DNA of 64,000 nucleotides from Agrypnia vestita (GCA_016648135.1 JADDOH010001519.1:344784-408783); one strand, 5' to 3'. Counted from the first letter of the stretch, positions 22,947 to 35,785 are shown. Translations and numbers: made by a program. Notes: generated by a model from the sequence alone, not told the origin.

Positions 22947-23210
22947 GGCCCGGTTGTTTCAATTTGGATAAATAAAAGTTCGTTTAAAAGCATAGATTTT
23001 TACGGAAACGGATTTCAGACTTGTCAAATTTAATTTTTGACAGTTCGGAAACCAATAAATTCACTAGTAAGTGCAAGTTAAAATATTGTATTCATTTCTA
23101 TTGGTGAAAAACCCTTTGAATATGATAAGAATGACCTTGAATATACTTTTTCTAAAATGCCAGTGAATGATGGACTCACTAGAAAATCAGATTCACTGTA
23201 ACATATATAC
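22947..23210. mobile_element. MITE related to the one at 54408-54552
   Basis: It starts GGCCCGGTTGTTTCAA and soon reads AAAAGCATAGATTTTTACG, both shared with the palindromic element at 54408. Here the right half is diverged and its boundary is uncertain. Confidence 0.45.
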
Positions 23211-23264
23211 TTTTTTACATTTATACCCTTTATTTTTCTTTTACATTTAATCGTTTGTTGTATT

Positions 23265-23345
23265 TTAATTATGTATAAACCTGTTGTAAAAGGCTATTAA
23301 GCCGTGTAATTAATAAAATAAATAAATAAATAAATAAATAAATAT
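23265..23345 (+). repeat. LINE 3' tail with AAAT repeats
   Basis: GTTGTAAAAGGCTATTAAGC followed by about six AAAT units. It is the same tail family as 12095-12150. Confidence 0.55.
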
Positions 23346-23800
23346 TGAAGTGTACACATAAAACACCCCTTGATGTGTAGTGCACACTACGAACTACACA
23401 AACTTCAATGTTATTTCAAAGTACATACTTCAAATAGTACATTTCATTTAAAAGTGCACATTACAAAGTACACACTTCAAATTGCATACAAGTGTGTTTT
23501 TCATATGTGAAATTTTTGGGAAATCGATGTAGATAGATGAAGAAATTTCTGGAACCGAAACACCCCTCCCCCTCCCCCCATGGTATAGAAACATTTTAGG
23601 ACTAAACGATTTGAAAATATTATTGTAGTAGCGCACTTTTCAGATAGTACTTCTTGTAGGTGATTAGTAGATACAATTTTGTAGTACTACAATTAGTTCA
23701 CTTCATGTAGTTTATACTACAAATATAGTGGACACTTTATAGTCTTGAAACTGTGAATGTGTGTGTGTTGTAGTCTTCATTTTGAAATGTAGTTCTTCCC
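23346..23800. repeat. Segment rich in GTAGT/ACTAC and short palindromes
   Basis: Left part AAGTGTACAC...GTGCACACTAC and right part GTAGTTTATACTACAAA...GTGGACACTTTATAG look like imperfect inverted halves of a MITE. No coding potential. A C-rich run lies near 23567-23580. Confidence 0.3.
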
Positions 23801-24352
23801 TTCATTACTGTTGGCATGCTTAATAAATATCATGTCTAGAGTAAAAATGAAATATATTGCACAAAACTCTGGTAAACTTTATTCTCCCACATTTGTGTAC
23901 CTAGGGCGAGAAGCCGAATGAAAAATAGTTAAAATAGGTAAACCTTTTATATATCTAGTTTTAGACTATGACATCTCAAAATATGGAATTCTGAGATACA
24001 TACATAATTGTATCCAAAGTTTAAATTCTCAGGAAGAAATCAACGAACATGTTTAGTAGATTATTATATTTTTTCTTCTTCAAAAATAGCAAAATAATTT
24101 TGTGATAACTTTATTAATTATATATTATATTTCTCTTATGGTGCACCATAATTTGTATTTTTGATGTAATAAAGTGAAATATGAGAAGGAAATTGAACTT
24201 TTGTAGTTTCATTGCGATATCATACTCTAAGACTAGACAAACCAATATTTTCATCTAACAATTTTGAGATGACTCTCGTCATATTATTGTACCTACGTAA
24301 GCTTATGGTAAGATAACATTTCTTTATGAGAGCACTGAGAATAATAAACATA

Positions 24353-24640
24353 CAGTGGAACCTCGTTAATTTGAAATTCAAGGGACTAACAAAAATAAAA
24401 AAATAAATCGCAATCTGATCGTAAAAAGTCAAAAATCATAAAACTCGTGGAAAAACCACACATTTTGTGAAAAATGTCTGAATTTTTGCATACTTCAAGA
24501 AATTATTTTAAAACCGCAATATTTATTATGCTAATACAAAGATTGCGACATTTCTATTTCTAAAGTACCTGATATTGAGATATTTGTTGTTCTCAATTAC
24601 GAAAAAAATCAAGCATTATTTTAAATTTTGTCAAATTTCA
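24353..24640. mobile_element. pogo-type MITE fragment
   Basis: The left end CAGTGGAACCTCGTTAATTT lies next to TA. The following sequence is related to 9982-10326. The right terminus is not clear. Confidence 0.5.
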
Positions 24641-24958
24641 AAAAACAAATCGAATTGTGTGTACAATATTTAAATAGATTGCTAACGAGCAAAAAGGGAT
24701 AACCTCCATTTGACAAACTTTACAGGAAAGAGGTTCAAAGTTAAAAAAAAAATCTTGAAAATTTAGAAATATAGCTTTTAGTCATTTCAGGCAATAAAAA
24801 AAAATTACGATTTTTTCGTCTTTTTTTAAGAAATTACAGAAAAAGATTTACTCTTCGAGTGGGATTAATTAAATACATACTTTCAAATTCGTTTTGGGTA
24901 TGATCAAATATTTTTCTTTATGATAGACTTTATATTGCCTGTTGCTAATATGTACATA

Positions 24959-25361
24959 TATTTGTACTAATATATAAAGAGGTAAGGTTTGTAAGTTTGA
25001 ATGTAGGAGATAATCTCCGAAACCACTCATCTAATTTTCAAAAATTTTTTCACCAATATTTAGAATGGACTTTCAGAGCTGACATAGGCTATATATTATC
25101 CCGTTAAAATAAAAGGACATTTCGTGGTGATCAAAAAATAAAGCCGATGAAAAAATGGTTGAGCTATGCGTTTTTTACGCTGTCTTAACGATAATAGATA
25201 TTTAAATACTTTCTATAAAGAAGTTGTAGAACTCAAAAAGTTCTATAAAAAAATCCGCAATGACATATATCTACATATATGTTAAGATTAATACACAAAT
25301 TGATAAAATATGACTAAAAGTTACTAAAAATCTAAGCGTACGAAGCCGCACGGGCATAGCT
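24959..25361 (+). mobile_element. Non-autonomous Helitron, second copy
   Basis: It aligns with 58-320 and 1399-1540 and lacks the piggyBac-like insert. The 3' hairpin region (ACGAAGCCGCACGGGCATAG) is present, but the terminal CTAGT is changed to CTGTA. The 5' TC is also lost. Confidence 0.65.
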
Positions 25362-26334
25362 GTAGGAGTATAAATACATTTTAACTGAACATTTATTGAA
25401 ATTCAAGATTTTATCAACTAAAAATAGCATCCTAAAATATCACATTATGGATTATGAATAATTAAGACTGTATTTTCTGTCTTCAAATTTTATACAGTTC
25501 ATTCAGAGTGGGTAATATTTTTTAACCCGGTAGTTAATAATTCTTTCAATATATCTGCATTATTAATGTTAGACTATAACAAATCAAAAATATTTTTTTT
25601 TAGTCGTAATCTTACACCAGGGATGCGATAAGTTCTAGATACTTATTTTTGCACTATTTAAGAATAAAACTTTAGTAGAACCAATCATCAAGTGTGGTGG
25701 GGTGAGGTTATTCCAGTTCAACTAATTTGAAGTGCAAAGTCTGGCAAACAATCAATGGAAAGTCGAAATGTACAATGATTTACGCATGTATTATTCAAAT
25801 TACGCACACATAAGGCAACTAAATTATCATTAACCCTTTAAGTATCCTCCAGAAGAACCTTAAGAAATATCAGATTATTTTTTTAAAAATAATAGTTTTT
25901 CTTTTTTAGTAATTAAGTGTTTTTCCCATCAATGTATCATTCTTTTGTGTTATATAGAGAAAATGCTACATAAATTTAAATGTTTCAAAAATGAAATATT
26001 ATAATTTTAATATAAAATTGACTGCTTAGAGCCATAGTAGTAGCATAGATCTTTGCGAAAACGGGTTGTTTGATGAGTGGAAAATGCAAAAATCAATTAT
26101 TTCTTTTTTTAGTTTTACTTTTACCACTTATCAAACAACTGGTCTTGTGATAATCCGGTATAACTTCATAAATAGGCATTAGATTGGATTTCTCAAAGAA
26201 ATACAAAATCAGAAGATATATATTTAGAATTAAGTATACATGTGTTAAATTAAAATACACAAAAAAATTCTAACAACAAAGAAATTTGTCGACACATCCA
26301 CTCCCTTGACCTACATTTTAAAACCTAGAAATTT

Positions 26335-26640
26335 AAAAAATATTTTTAGTAAGGTTTTTATCATTTTATTTGACTTGTATTGAAGAGAATGAATATTTAA
26401 TATTCCATATAAATTACTGTAGTAACAACATTTTACAGAAAATAAGTCAGAAATATTGAAAAAAAAAAATGCAAACTATGATGTCGCTTATCGTCGAAAC
26501 TTTCGATATTTCAGTCAAAGTGTAAAGAATATTTTTCATTAAAAATTTAACAAAGAAATCTCCTGAAGTTTTTGCTACTAGCTACGAGATACCCTACATT
26601 GACCTACGACCCGTACCTTTTGAGTAATATTATCAACAAA
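26335..26640 (-). repeat. Dispersed repeat of the TACAGGGTGT family
   Basis: Shares long blocks (for example ATTTGACTTGTATTGAA and CAGAAATATTGAAAAA) with copies at 36940-37235, 46556-46672, 57590-58010, 58520-58740, 60815-61060 and 61325-61531. Plus-oriented copies begin near TACAGGGTGT and contain ATCAATAGTTATGGAGAT. No reading frame is conserved. It is probably a non-autonomous DNA element. Confidence 0.6.
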
Positions 26641-26885
26641 TGACTTGCTTGTCGGCCTTGCCTAGTGATCTTAGTGGTCACGGGTTTGAGCCTCATTCCA
26701 GATCAGCAAGTTTGTCCTATTTTTTCATAGCGTACACATAGTTCGAAAATAGTAAGAACGTGTATGTGACATGTATTCTGTGTACGCATTATTATTTTTG
26801 GGCAAAACAATACATGCGAAGCCCAATACAACACATGTCTTGGGCTTCGCTCTCCACGTCAGGCCAATTTAGTTTTTTTTTTTTT
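26640..26885 (+). mobile_element. tRNA-derived SINE-like copy
   Basis: CACGGGTTTGAGCCTCATTCC resembles a tRNA B box with a following ATTCCAG. The same head and body (ATTCCAG...CAGCAAGT, then a T-rich stretch) occur at 58850-58940. A T run ends the unit near 26890. The A box is degenerate. Confidence 0.5.
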
Positions 26886-26929
26886 TTTTAATATCAATAT
26901 AATAATTATGATAATTTAGTTGCAATCTC

Positions 26930-27300
26930 GCTTCGCAGCAGTCCTCTAATTGTTTGTCCACTTTGGCAGTTTATCTGCCGGCATCCGCAAGATATGTCCC
27001 AGCCACCGAATAAGGTTCTACTTCGAGACATTATCTTATTTGAGTATTTCTGGTTCTGTCCCTTCTTTGAACTCCTACTATTCCTCGTAGAAATCCCATC
27101 TTTGCGGCCTTTAGCCTTAAGCGGGTTCTTTCAGTCAAGATTCAGTGCTCGTGGCCGTACACTAGGGTTGACCTGAAAACTGATTTATATACTGCCAACT
27201 TCGCTCGCTGTCTGAGCTCCGCTTTTCTAAGTATGGAATAATACAAAGATCGTGCTATCTGGCTTGCGGCTCCTAGGCTCCTGGCTTTCAAGCTGACGCT
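26930..27300 (-). pseudogene. LINE reverse transcriptase C-terminal fragment
   Basis: On the minus strand it reads ARSLGAASQIARSLYYSILR, then KLAVYKSVFRSTLVYGHEH, RTRLRLKAAKMGFLRGIVGV and finally RWLGHILRMPADKLPK after frameshifts. The YGHE...TERTR...MGFLRGI...WLGHxLRMP order is standard downstream of the catalytic domain in RTE-like LINEs. It is heavily decayed. Confidence 0.7.
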
Positions 27301-28069
27301 TCACGGCGGTCAAACGCATGCGCGAACGAAACGTGACAATGATCTGCTGACAACAAACCTTATTGGGGCGTAGTGGGGGTCAAAATAAAAGCGAAATTAT
27401 ATATTTGCAGTAGAATAACTGGATTAAGAATTACGTTAATATCAAAGATTTATACAAATTTAGAGAAACTTCATTTTTACCATTTTTTTACTACAAGTTA
27501 GCGTGAATATTTTTTAACAGTCAATCTCACAAAACTGTATGGCTGACATGAGCGATTTAATTTTTTTCTTGTTATTAATGTTTCAAATAAAATGTGCAAT
27601 ATATTTAGTTTTGTGTATTTTATTTAATACTTAAATAAAATACACATATGAATGAAATAATTCACAAGACAGTTGTACCAAATCATTGTGTTGATTTATA
27701 AACAGCCATTAAAATGGAAATCCCGCTTATCGCAAATAATTCCGAACACAATTTCAAATATTATTTTTATGCAACCACAAGAATTAGCATAGGTTGAATA
27801 ATCCTTAAGAACAGTCTGGATTTAAACCAGTATATCCTGTTATGATTAATATGGTTGATAAGCGGAACATCAGTTGAGGTGAACGCATATTTCTTCTCTG
27901 AAAAGGAGAACCGCGGCTGGTAATCTGTGTGTCAACTTTTAGGTTTGTTTTGAGGACTGAGCCCTAGGCAGCGATCCAGGGAACTGTCTGAGTGTTGAGG
28001 AACTGCACAAGATAATGTTTTCAAATAATAATAGGAGGAGTGAATTGAAATAGGGATGAAGATTAGCAC

Positions 28070-28675
28070 TAGTGATGCAACGAATACTACTTTCACAAAT
28101 ACGAATACGAATATCAAGCCTACTATTCGGCGAATACGAATAATTTAACAAGGTAATAAATAATACACCAATGTTCTTTTTTTACTAAGAGATTTAATAT
28201 TTAAAATTTACTACCGGCAAATTTTTGTTCAAAAAGCACAACATTTCTTTTATCCGTTTGTATATTCCCAGTGGTCAAAAATAAATATTAATTTTTCACG
28301 TTTGTGAGAGATCATGTTAATACATTTAATTTGAAATTATTTTATAAGAGTTAACACTTTTACATACAACGGAAATAAAATGGAACGAACAATACGTATT
28401 AGAAAACAAAAACTACATGAAATGAGCACCCAACTTTATTAATAACCCAACGAAAATAGATGAAAGAACTCGTGTTATACTGTGAAACAAGTAACAATTA
28501 ACAACTTGAGTACTCAACAAATTCATTCATTCAATGTAAGGGGAATCCCCGATAACATAGTGCAAAGGTATATTCGGATACACGGTGCACAGCCAAATCG
28601 GAATTTGCATTGCGTTCAACTATAAATAGTTTGTTTTTAATATTCGTGATGATATTCGTATTCGTTGCATCACTA
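28070..28675. mobile_element. hAT-type MITE with perfect 8-bp target duplication
   Basis: Termini TAGTGATGCAACGAATA and TATTCGTTGCATCACTA are inverted repeats. ATTAGCAC is duplicated exactly at 28062-28069 and 28676-28683. It is 606 bp and non-coding. Confidence 0.85.
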
Positions 28676-28948
28676 ATTAGCACTATACGATATGTGACTG
28701 CGAAGCTTCACAGATTAAATGTGTAATAAAACTGCACTCAAAATATAAATATAAAAATATGTAATATATCGACATTCCCTACGTAACTAGGCCATCTACA
28801 AAAAACAAATTTACAGGGAAGCTGTTTGAAGATTGGCTTTCTATTGGCTGAGAAACCTGAGACAGTGGTTTGGCCAGTGTACTATAGCTATTATAACCAA
28901 CAAGATAGCTAAAGTCCGATGAACAAAAAGTGCACAAAAAGAAGACAT

Positions 28949-29241
28949 AATTAAAACAAAAAATAGTTAGAATTATAAAAATAACGATACTCCGAAAATA
29001 ATTAGAATACTTGAGTCACTAATATTTACATTATGATGTTTGTATTTCTCTACACTGTTCCATTATTGACTTATACATACTTATTCATTCATGCTCTTAT
29101 GTATCATATACTCCTGTCCCCAAACACAAGTTTTACTTTTCTGGGGAAATTTAAACATGCATAAAAAAAATGTAATATTCACTGTAACATGTATGTAATA
29201 TTTTTTTTTAATAAAGAATTCTTTAAAAAAAAAAAAAAAAC
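28949..29241 (+). mobile_element. Retroposed fragment with poly(A) tail
   Basis: The 10-bp duplication AAGAAGACAT (28939-28948 and 29242-29251) flanks 293 bp that ends AATAAAGAATTC, then a run of about 16 A. This is the signature of LINE-driven retroposition. The body is not coding, so it is a 5'-truncated LINE 3' UTR or a processed transcript end. Confidence 0.75.
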
Positions 29242-29251
29242 AAGAAGACAT

Positions 29252-31010
29252 CTATGTACCATAATTCTAATAATTAATATCCACTTCTTAAGAATTTCAT
29301 TATAAAATTTAAACAATCTCCAACAACATTTCTTTTTATCATTAGTGCTCATTTTTCACAAGTTATTAACTAGATAAGGTAATTAATGTATATATTTTTA
29401 TATAAATGAATGGCAATGTTATGTAAATTTCCTGTCTTATTATCGTTCATTTGCAGACTTCCGGTGAGTCTAGTATATTTTACGATCTGTGAAATTTCTA
29501 AAGAAATGCTTCACGTGTGAACTGAACAATTTTTGTTATAACGTTATTTATTATCCACTACAAGGTCCGTCAAGTGATATTACTTATAAGTACTTAGATC
29601 GCTTCTCATACCCGATTGGTGGATTGATAACCGACTTCACCTTTGAACAAAGACCCAATCAAATATTCGGGTCGGCTGTTGACTGAAAGATCAACTGCGG
29701 GACCTGACAATACACCCACAAACTTTTTAACAACAGAAAAATGGGTTGAATCAATTATTAAATCCTGGCGAAGAAAATTCTGTTTTTTTTTTGTCTGACA
29801 CAATTTAAAAAAAAATATGGTTTATGTTGTGTTGTGATTGATAAAAATTGATGTTTGAGGTATCTGTAAATCAGTGGCGTGCAGCGCATACAAGAAAAAA
29901 AGCTGTGCATTAGTAAAGATTCTGGGAAACAAGTATTAATTAAATAATCCTTATCTTAAGAAAAAGTTGATTTAAAATTCTAGCCGTAATACGTCCTACG
30001 GCTAGAAGTTTTATTTCCGACTTTTCTGTACCTGACTTCATGTCAATTCTTAATGTATCTCACTTGTTTGCGCCCAACAAATTTGTTCCATAGATCTAGT
30101 CAAGTCGAGAAAAAACTCGTCTTGAAACATGTATTTTTACTTAGCTCTATGTCTGCGAGTTTTTTGTAATAGAAAAGTAAATTTTTCATGGAATAACGTA
30201 TTTCTTCAAAAAGTCCTATATACAGTTAAAAAAATTCAAAAAATGTATATACCCTTATTTTATTTTTAATATAGGTATATAGTCGGTCGCAGCATAACCT
30301 AAGTTTACACCCACTGCCGTAAGCGTATGAGCAATCCTCCTTCCTGAATAATGTTTTTCTCAGAAATTATATACAGACAATATTTATTTGCAAATTAAAA
30401 GATAGCCACTTATAAAATTTGTATTAATTTATAACTATGAGTGTATTCTAACAGACATCTAAATGACTCCATCCTTTACAATCAACTGATAGCGGATTTG
30501 ATTCGGCATTATACAAAGACATCATTTAGATAGATGGACTAGTGCAGTACCGTGTTATTAAATAATCTGTTGGTCCAAACGAAAGGTTAATCTCACTTGC
30601 CGCGCTAACATTCAATGTCAAAATGTGGCTTGATAACGGGTGTATATAGTCATATAAAGGATTGCAAAAAGCAGTTTGATGAAGAGGACATAGAAATATA
30701 AAAGTTCTGGTAGTTAAAAAAGATAAACTCAAAACAAACAAACACAAACAAATGTTCTCATATACAATATAATTCTCGAAAGAATGATTGCCTGCATAAA
30801 TGTAACCGGTAAGCAAATGAATCCGGTATTGAAGATTCTCTCGTCCCAGAAAAATCATCTTTCTAGTAAAGCCAATACCGCGGCCATTATCAAGACTTTT
30901 ATGTGTTTATTTCATTTTATAGTTCTATACCTCTAAAAAAATTCTATATGTCTATCTATCTGTTCTTCGAACAATCCCACACCTTTTATCCAATCTAAAT
31001 CAAAATTTGC
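29252..31010. other. Intron sequence without recognised genes
   Basis: AT-rich. A 9-10 bp hairpin (CTAGCCGTA...TACGGCTAG) lies at 29981-30006. The 110-codon minus-strand frame at 30526-30858 has no family resemblance. Confidence 0.4.
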
Positions 31011-31727
31011 ATAGTTACTCTTTAGGACTCTGCGGAAAATACAAGCACCCTCCCACTAGCTCGTAAAACTCTCCATCCGATGTAAATGGTATAGTTACAC
31101 TCTAGGATCCTAGAAGAAAATATGGTCACTTCGTCCCCCAGACATCTCACCCTCCCCTCATCTAAACCGAATTTTGCATAAATTTGATGGATCGAGTACG
31201 CTTCTTAATTGAAGGCTGGTAAAGTGGCCACTGAAGAATAATGCAAAAAATAATAATCAGGCATACAGAAAAAATATTCACAATTCAAACAGACATATTC
31301 ATGAACAGAAAAGTCAGCTGGCAACAGGAAGTTCTCAAAGTTGAAATCAATCCATTTACTGAAAAAAAAATCAATGCTTTATCATTATTTACATTGAGTT
31401 TACCTGTGTAAATATTTTAAATATTCTATTACTAAAATATTCCAGGGAAATTTTATTAATACTTGCTACATGTTTATTTGCTACTTTCAAGTTGATAAGA
31501 AAACATAATGTATAAATACATTACTTCCAGGATACATCATTCCGAATGGATACACATAGATATTAATATTCTGTGGAGTGTTGCCAGTTGTTATTTGAAA
31601 TAAATATTTATTGCATATGAGAACGAACGCGAATATCAACTTTTGCTAATTTTGACTCATTACTTGGAATATATTGCAACGCCGCCGAGAAATTGGTCAA
31701 CCATTTGACAAATTTTTTTTTTTTTTT

Positions 31728-32418
31728 AGCGAAATTTAAAATAAATTAAATTTTAATAAATATTATTATTAAGTTCTACGGGTTAAGTATTTTTATGTGT
31801 TACGGCTGTTTCGGCTTGTAAGGCCATTATCAAACAGTGGATATACCACGTACAAATGACTTATTTATAAAATTTTAAGTTACCCCTTCCCGTTTAGAGT
31901 AATTAGATATTTGTGGTGAAGCCCTGTAGTAATGTTCGTTTTTTCCGGGCACTTATCATTAAAGGTGCCTCGGTTAACGTTATGCTTAATTACCAAAATT
32001 CCCTGTTTTCTGCAAGTGTTATTTATAAATATTATTTTAATTTATGTCCTTAATTATTGTTTTTTTAAAGATATTTAGAAGTGGAGAGAAGATCATTTTT
32101 TTTGATTATTTAAAAGTTTAATATTTGGATCCTTTTTATATTTTCGGCAGAACTTCAGTAAAAATAGTTAATGAAATTAAAAAGTGTGGAAAAGTGCCCG
32201 GAAAAAACGAAAATTACTACAGGGCTTCACCACAAATGTCTAATTACTCTAAACGGGAAGGGGTAACTTAAAATTTTATAAATAAGTCATTTGTACGTGG
32301 TATATCCACTGTTTGATAATGGTTTTACAAGCCGAAACAGCTGTAACACATAAAAATACTTAACCCTTAGAACTTAATAATAATATTTATTAAAATTTTA
32401 TTTGTTTTAAATTTCGCT
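31728..32418. mobile_element. Penelope-like element D, two long inverted arms
   Basis: The arms (about 31728-31965 and 32190-32418) are near-identical inverted repeats. Outside in, both read AGCGAAATTTAAAAT, a GGTTAAGTATTTTTATGTG block, the hammerhead-like motif, ACAAATGACTTATTTATAAA and CTAATTACTCTAAACGGGAA. The central 225 bp is non-coding. A solo arm is at 6175-6300. The PLE assignment rests on the arm layout and the motif shared with elements A, B, C and E. Confidence 0.6.
32310..32348 (+). ncRNA. Degenerate hammerhead-like motif, PLE D
   Basis: TGT (32310-32312) pairs with ACA (32346-32348). Core TTGATAA (32313-32319) replaces CTGANGA at two positions. The hairpin GGT...GCC is followed by GAAA (32334-32337) and the 8-bp palindrome ACAGCTGT (32337-32344). 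The layout matches the intact copies, but the two core changes make self-cleavage unlikely. Confidence 0.35.
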
Positions 32419-32689
32419 AAAAATAAATATGGAGTTCTACAAATTAAACACAAAAACCATAAATAAATAAATTTGACAAAATAATTATATTTATAACCAA
32501 CAATCTCGCAGGGATGAGATAATTTAAATCGGTGATTTAAATTGCCATTAAAATCAAGTGTTTTTTTTAATGAACTTCATGCTTTTTTAAATAAAATACT
32601 CTGCACTATTATTTTTTGAAAATTAAAACTAATAAATCCTCCCATTACTTTATCGCATATGTTATTGGTATTAATCAATAATAAAAATA

Positions 32690-32915
32690 TATAATTGTCT
32701 ACGTAACAATGTCCACCACTAACGCTATCAAATGGCACAAATAATGATGAGGTGTATAAAATGAGGTACAAAAAAATGTATAATTCTCTATGTAACAATG
32801 CTCATCAATGACGCTACCAGGTGGCTCAAATAATAATGAGGTATTAGAAGCAATAAAAGCATAATAATAATTCTCTATTTAATAATGTCCATCACTTAAG
32901 TTATCAAGACGCTAC
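32690..32915. repeat. Imperfect tandem repeat, unit about 88 bp, 2.5 copies
   Basis: Units start near 32690, 32780 and 32867 with ATAATTNTCTAYGTAACAAT, followed by AATGWSCAYCA...CGCTA. Mismatches are scattered, so the array is old. Confidence 0.6.
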
Positions 32916-33040
32916 ACTACTATATATAGATCTGTTCTCAAAGCCTTGAAACTGGCGAGCAAAATATATAATAAAAGTATGCTGTTTTTGAGCGATTACA
33001 GCTAGTCTATAAAAAAAATTAAGGACGCTTTCTACTTGCA

Positions 33041-33807
33041 TAATAGGGTAATTTCACATATTACAGATATCTATAAAAATAAATGAAATATATTCATAAA
33101 AATAACTTATATTTTGTAACTCAGTATGGGTGGTGTGGGATGTTTTCATTCATAATTTTTATAATAAAAATCTTAAAAATTACGATTCCATTAAAACGCA
33201 ATGTGATTGGTCGTGACATTGTTTAGCAAGAATTATAGATAAACCATATGTGATCTATGGTGTTTGTCACTGTAATTTGTTTATTTTCTATGGTCACTGT
33301 TTGTTTTCGCTTTGTTTTTACTGGTGTTTGAATGGTTTTTATATAGATTTTGCGGTGTTTGTGGCCTACTTTAATAAACTATCTAAAACCACAATTGAAA
33401 TAACGGAGGACAGATTTTCACAAGGAAAATCTGATAATTTACCGAAATTCGATGCTTTAATGTATGATTCATTTTTCAGTTTTCAGGAATAAATTTCTAC
33501 ATTTGGGTACCATATAATATCTACAAAACTTTTCCCTGACATTATGGACGCACTATACAAAAAAGCCAGTTTGATTTGTAAAAAAATGAATGAATGTCTA
33601 AATACGCAAATTTACTGTTACATGTTAAACGTCAGATGACATAAAAAGTCATGCCTAACGTCACTTGCGAAAATAAATGTTTTGGTGGGAGTTTAAAATC
33701 GTTTTTTAATGTTAATATACATATTAAAAAAATATATTTTTCATAAACGTATATTCTAAACCAAAGTTAAGATTTTTCTATTAAAAAAATGTGAATTTAC
33801 CCTATTA
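33041..33807. mobile_element. DNA element with AGGGTAA-type inverted repeats
   Basis: The left end TAATAGGGTAATTTCACA is mirrored by TGTGAATTTACCCTATTA at 33790-33807 with one mismatch. It contains a partial frame with DRFSQGKSDNLPKFDALM. The right-hand half is repeated at about 42335-42670. No target duplication can be fixed because the flanks are TA-rich. Confidence 0.55.
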
Positions 33808-35623
33808 ATAAACATGTTTGTTGCATGACTTTTCAATTAAATTAAATTGAACCATTATATACAAATAGGCAGGAGGTGTTACTAGTGAAAAATGTTTAAC
33901 ATTTCCGATCTATAGTTGTAACAGAAATATAAGAACTCAGTACTTTATATTTGGTAAAATATGTTTCAAATCACATCTGTAAAATAATATACATATTTGT
34001 ATTTTCGTCAAATTTTATACGATAATGTAAAATTTGACTAATTCAAATAGTAAATGGATTACTATTAAATCAATATATCATAAACTTTGACAAGTAATGT
34101 GACCAATAGTAGTAGGAATAAATTATTTTCACGGTTATTATTTGTACATTGTTTTATATTGTTTGAATTGAATAGGTTATACGGTACAAGTAGTGTTTTC
34201 ACATTGCAACTAATGCTGTGGTTCATGCAATGAACGGCACACCAATTACAGAGAGGAAGTGGGAATTTGATGAAAGTGAAACGCTCTGACCCAGATATGA
34301 GATAAAAAGGAAAAAATGGAGTGGAATACACACAATTAGAATTCTGTATACATATTACTCAATCAGCATTACCGTTATGTTGTTGACCTTCATTTTAGTG
34401 CATTTCAAGATTGTGTGAAATGTGATTATGCAGGTATGAGCAAAAATGGACAGCTTTGAACAAAACTGCACGCATCAAGATAATATAAATGAATAATCAG
34501 CATTATAAAACAACATCTAGAGTGGGAAAATGTTGCCGACTGACACAACTTGTAGTTTTATTGCAGGCAACAATTGTGGGTAATCACTGAGGCGTGAGTT
34601 TGGCAATGACTTTTTTGTTACGCCTTGAAGAACAACTGTAATGCAAGAACAGCAAGTTCTATATCTTAGGTACTAATGGCAGTGACTCATGCATTTTGTT
34701 TGGTACGGTAGCATAATAAAATATGTATAAATGCAAGACGCAAAATACCATTGACTTCACCTTTGTATAATCTTTACATTGTATTTTAATCCTTTTTTAT
34801 TTTTATAATTTTAAGTCTTTGTAGAACTATTTATTAGTGTCATTAATGGCCTGTTGATATTGTTTCAATAAAATAAAGATACTGTTGCAGTAGCTCATAT
34901 GTGCTATAAACAGAAACAAAATAAAAAAATGGAGAGTTACTTGTGTTATATTCCCTTTATCCGTGTTCATATTTTGGTCCACATCAATATAACATCAATA
35001 ACTTTTTTAGAAACAATATTGGATTGTTTGTTTACATGAATTTCATTTATACCACAGCAGAATGAATAAAAAACCCTAACCAGGTCCTGTTATCCAAATT
35101 ACATTGACATTTATTAACTTGTGAATATCACAATTAATCACAATAAAAATATTTTATTTAATTCATAACTAATTAAAATAGACAAATTTTTATTTTCAAA
35201 AACATTGACATAAATACTATTTATTTGTAATACAAAACATGTATTGCTATTCAGTAGATCAAGGAAACTTATGTTAGCCCTGAAATACATACTAACCAGG
35301 ATATTTTCCAATACTAATACGAAATCAAATTATTCAAAAATTACACAATTTAATTGAGTACGTAACTTTGAGTGTATGAATAGTAGAATTATTATTGATA
35401 ATAAAGTTGTGGATAGGTCTTTTTATTTTTCATAATACATGAAAAAACATATGAATGATTGTACATGACTGTCATTTCGCTGAAATGCGTGCTGCCCCGA
35501 TGTTTTGCTCGTTCGAGCGCTCACACTTGCGAAAGAAAAATAAAAGTATAAACTCGTTTTCAACATCTGTCAGACACATACCAAACAAGTGTAAATAAAT
35601 GTCTACACAGGGATTGTACTCAC
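33808..35623. other. Formin intron 1, 5' part, no feature seen
   Basis: AT-rich DNA without recognised repeats. A GC-richer patch with CpG lies at 35480-35525, about 260 bp downstream of the start codon of the formin gene. It could be regulatory but carries no motif I can name. Confidence 0.35.
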
Positions 35624-35785
35624 CAAAACCTTAATAAATCGCCTGTCCAGTTCAGCAGGCTCGGGCATTGGCTTTTTGGCATGATGGCTCCTCGTAGATC
35701 CAGAGCGGACGTGGTGTTTGCTGGAAGACAGCGGAACTATGTCCAGCAAGGGAGGGGTCTCCGTTCTGGAGCTGATTAACCCCAT
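35624..35785 (-). CDS. Frl: Formin-like protein (FMNL/Frl family), first coding exon
   Basis: The ATG at 35785 opens a 54-codon exon ending ELDRRFIKVL before a GTGAGT donor, and it joins exon 2 in phase 0. An in-frame TAA lies ten codons upstream (35813-35815), so this ATG is the first possible start. The N-terminus MGLISS fits the N-myristoylation pattern MGxxxS/T; some vertebrate FMNL formins are myristoylated, so membrane anchoring is likely. The stretch KKPMPEPAELDRRF matches the family region before the GTPase-binding domain. FMNL/Frl proteins nucleate and elongate unbranched actin filaments downstream of Rac/Cdc42-type GTPases, at the cell cortex. The intron to exon 2 is about 24 kb and holds a LINE, a Harbinger locus and many MITEs. 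Confidence 0.88.

Noticed and set aside
30526..30858. 110-codon minus-strand frame
   Set aside because: No motif, no homology that I recognise, AT-rich codons, no splice context.
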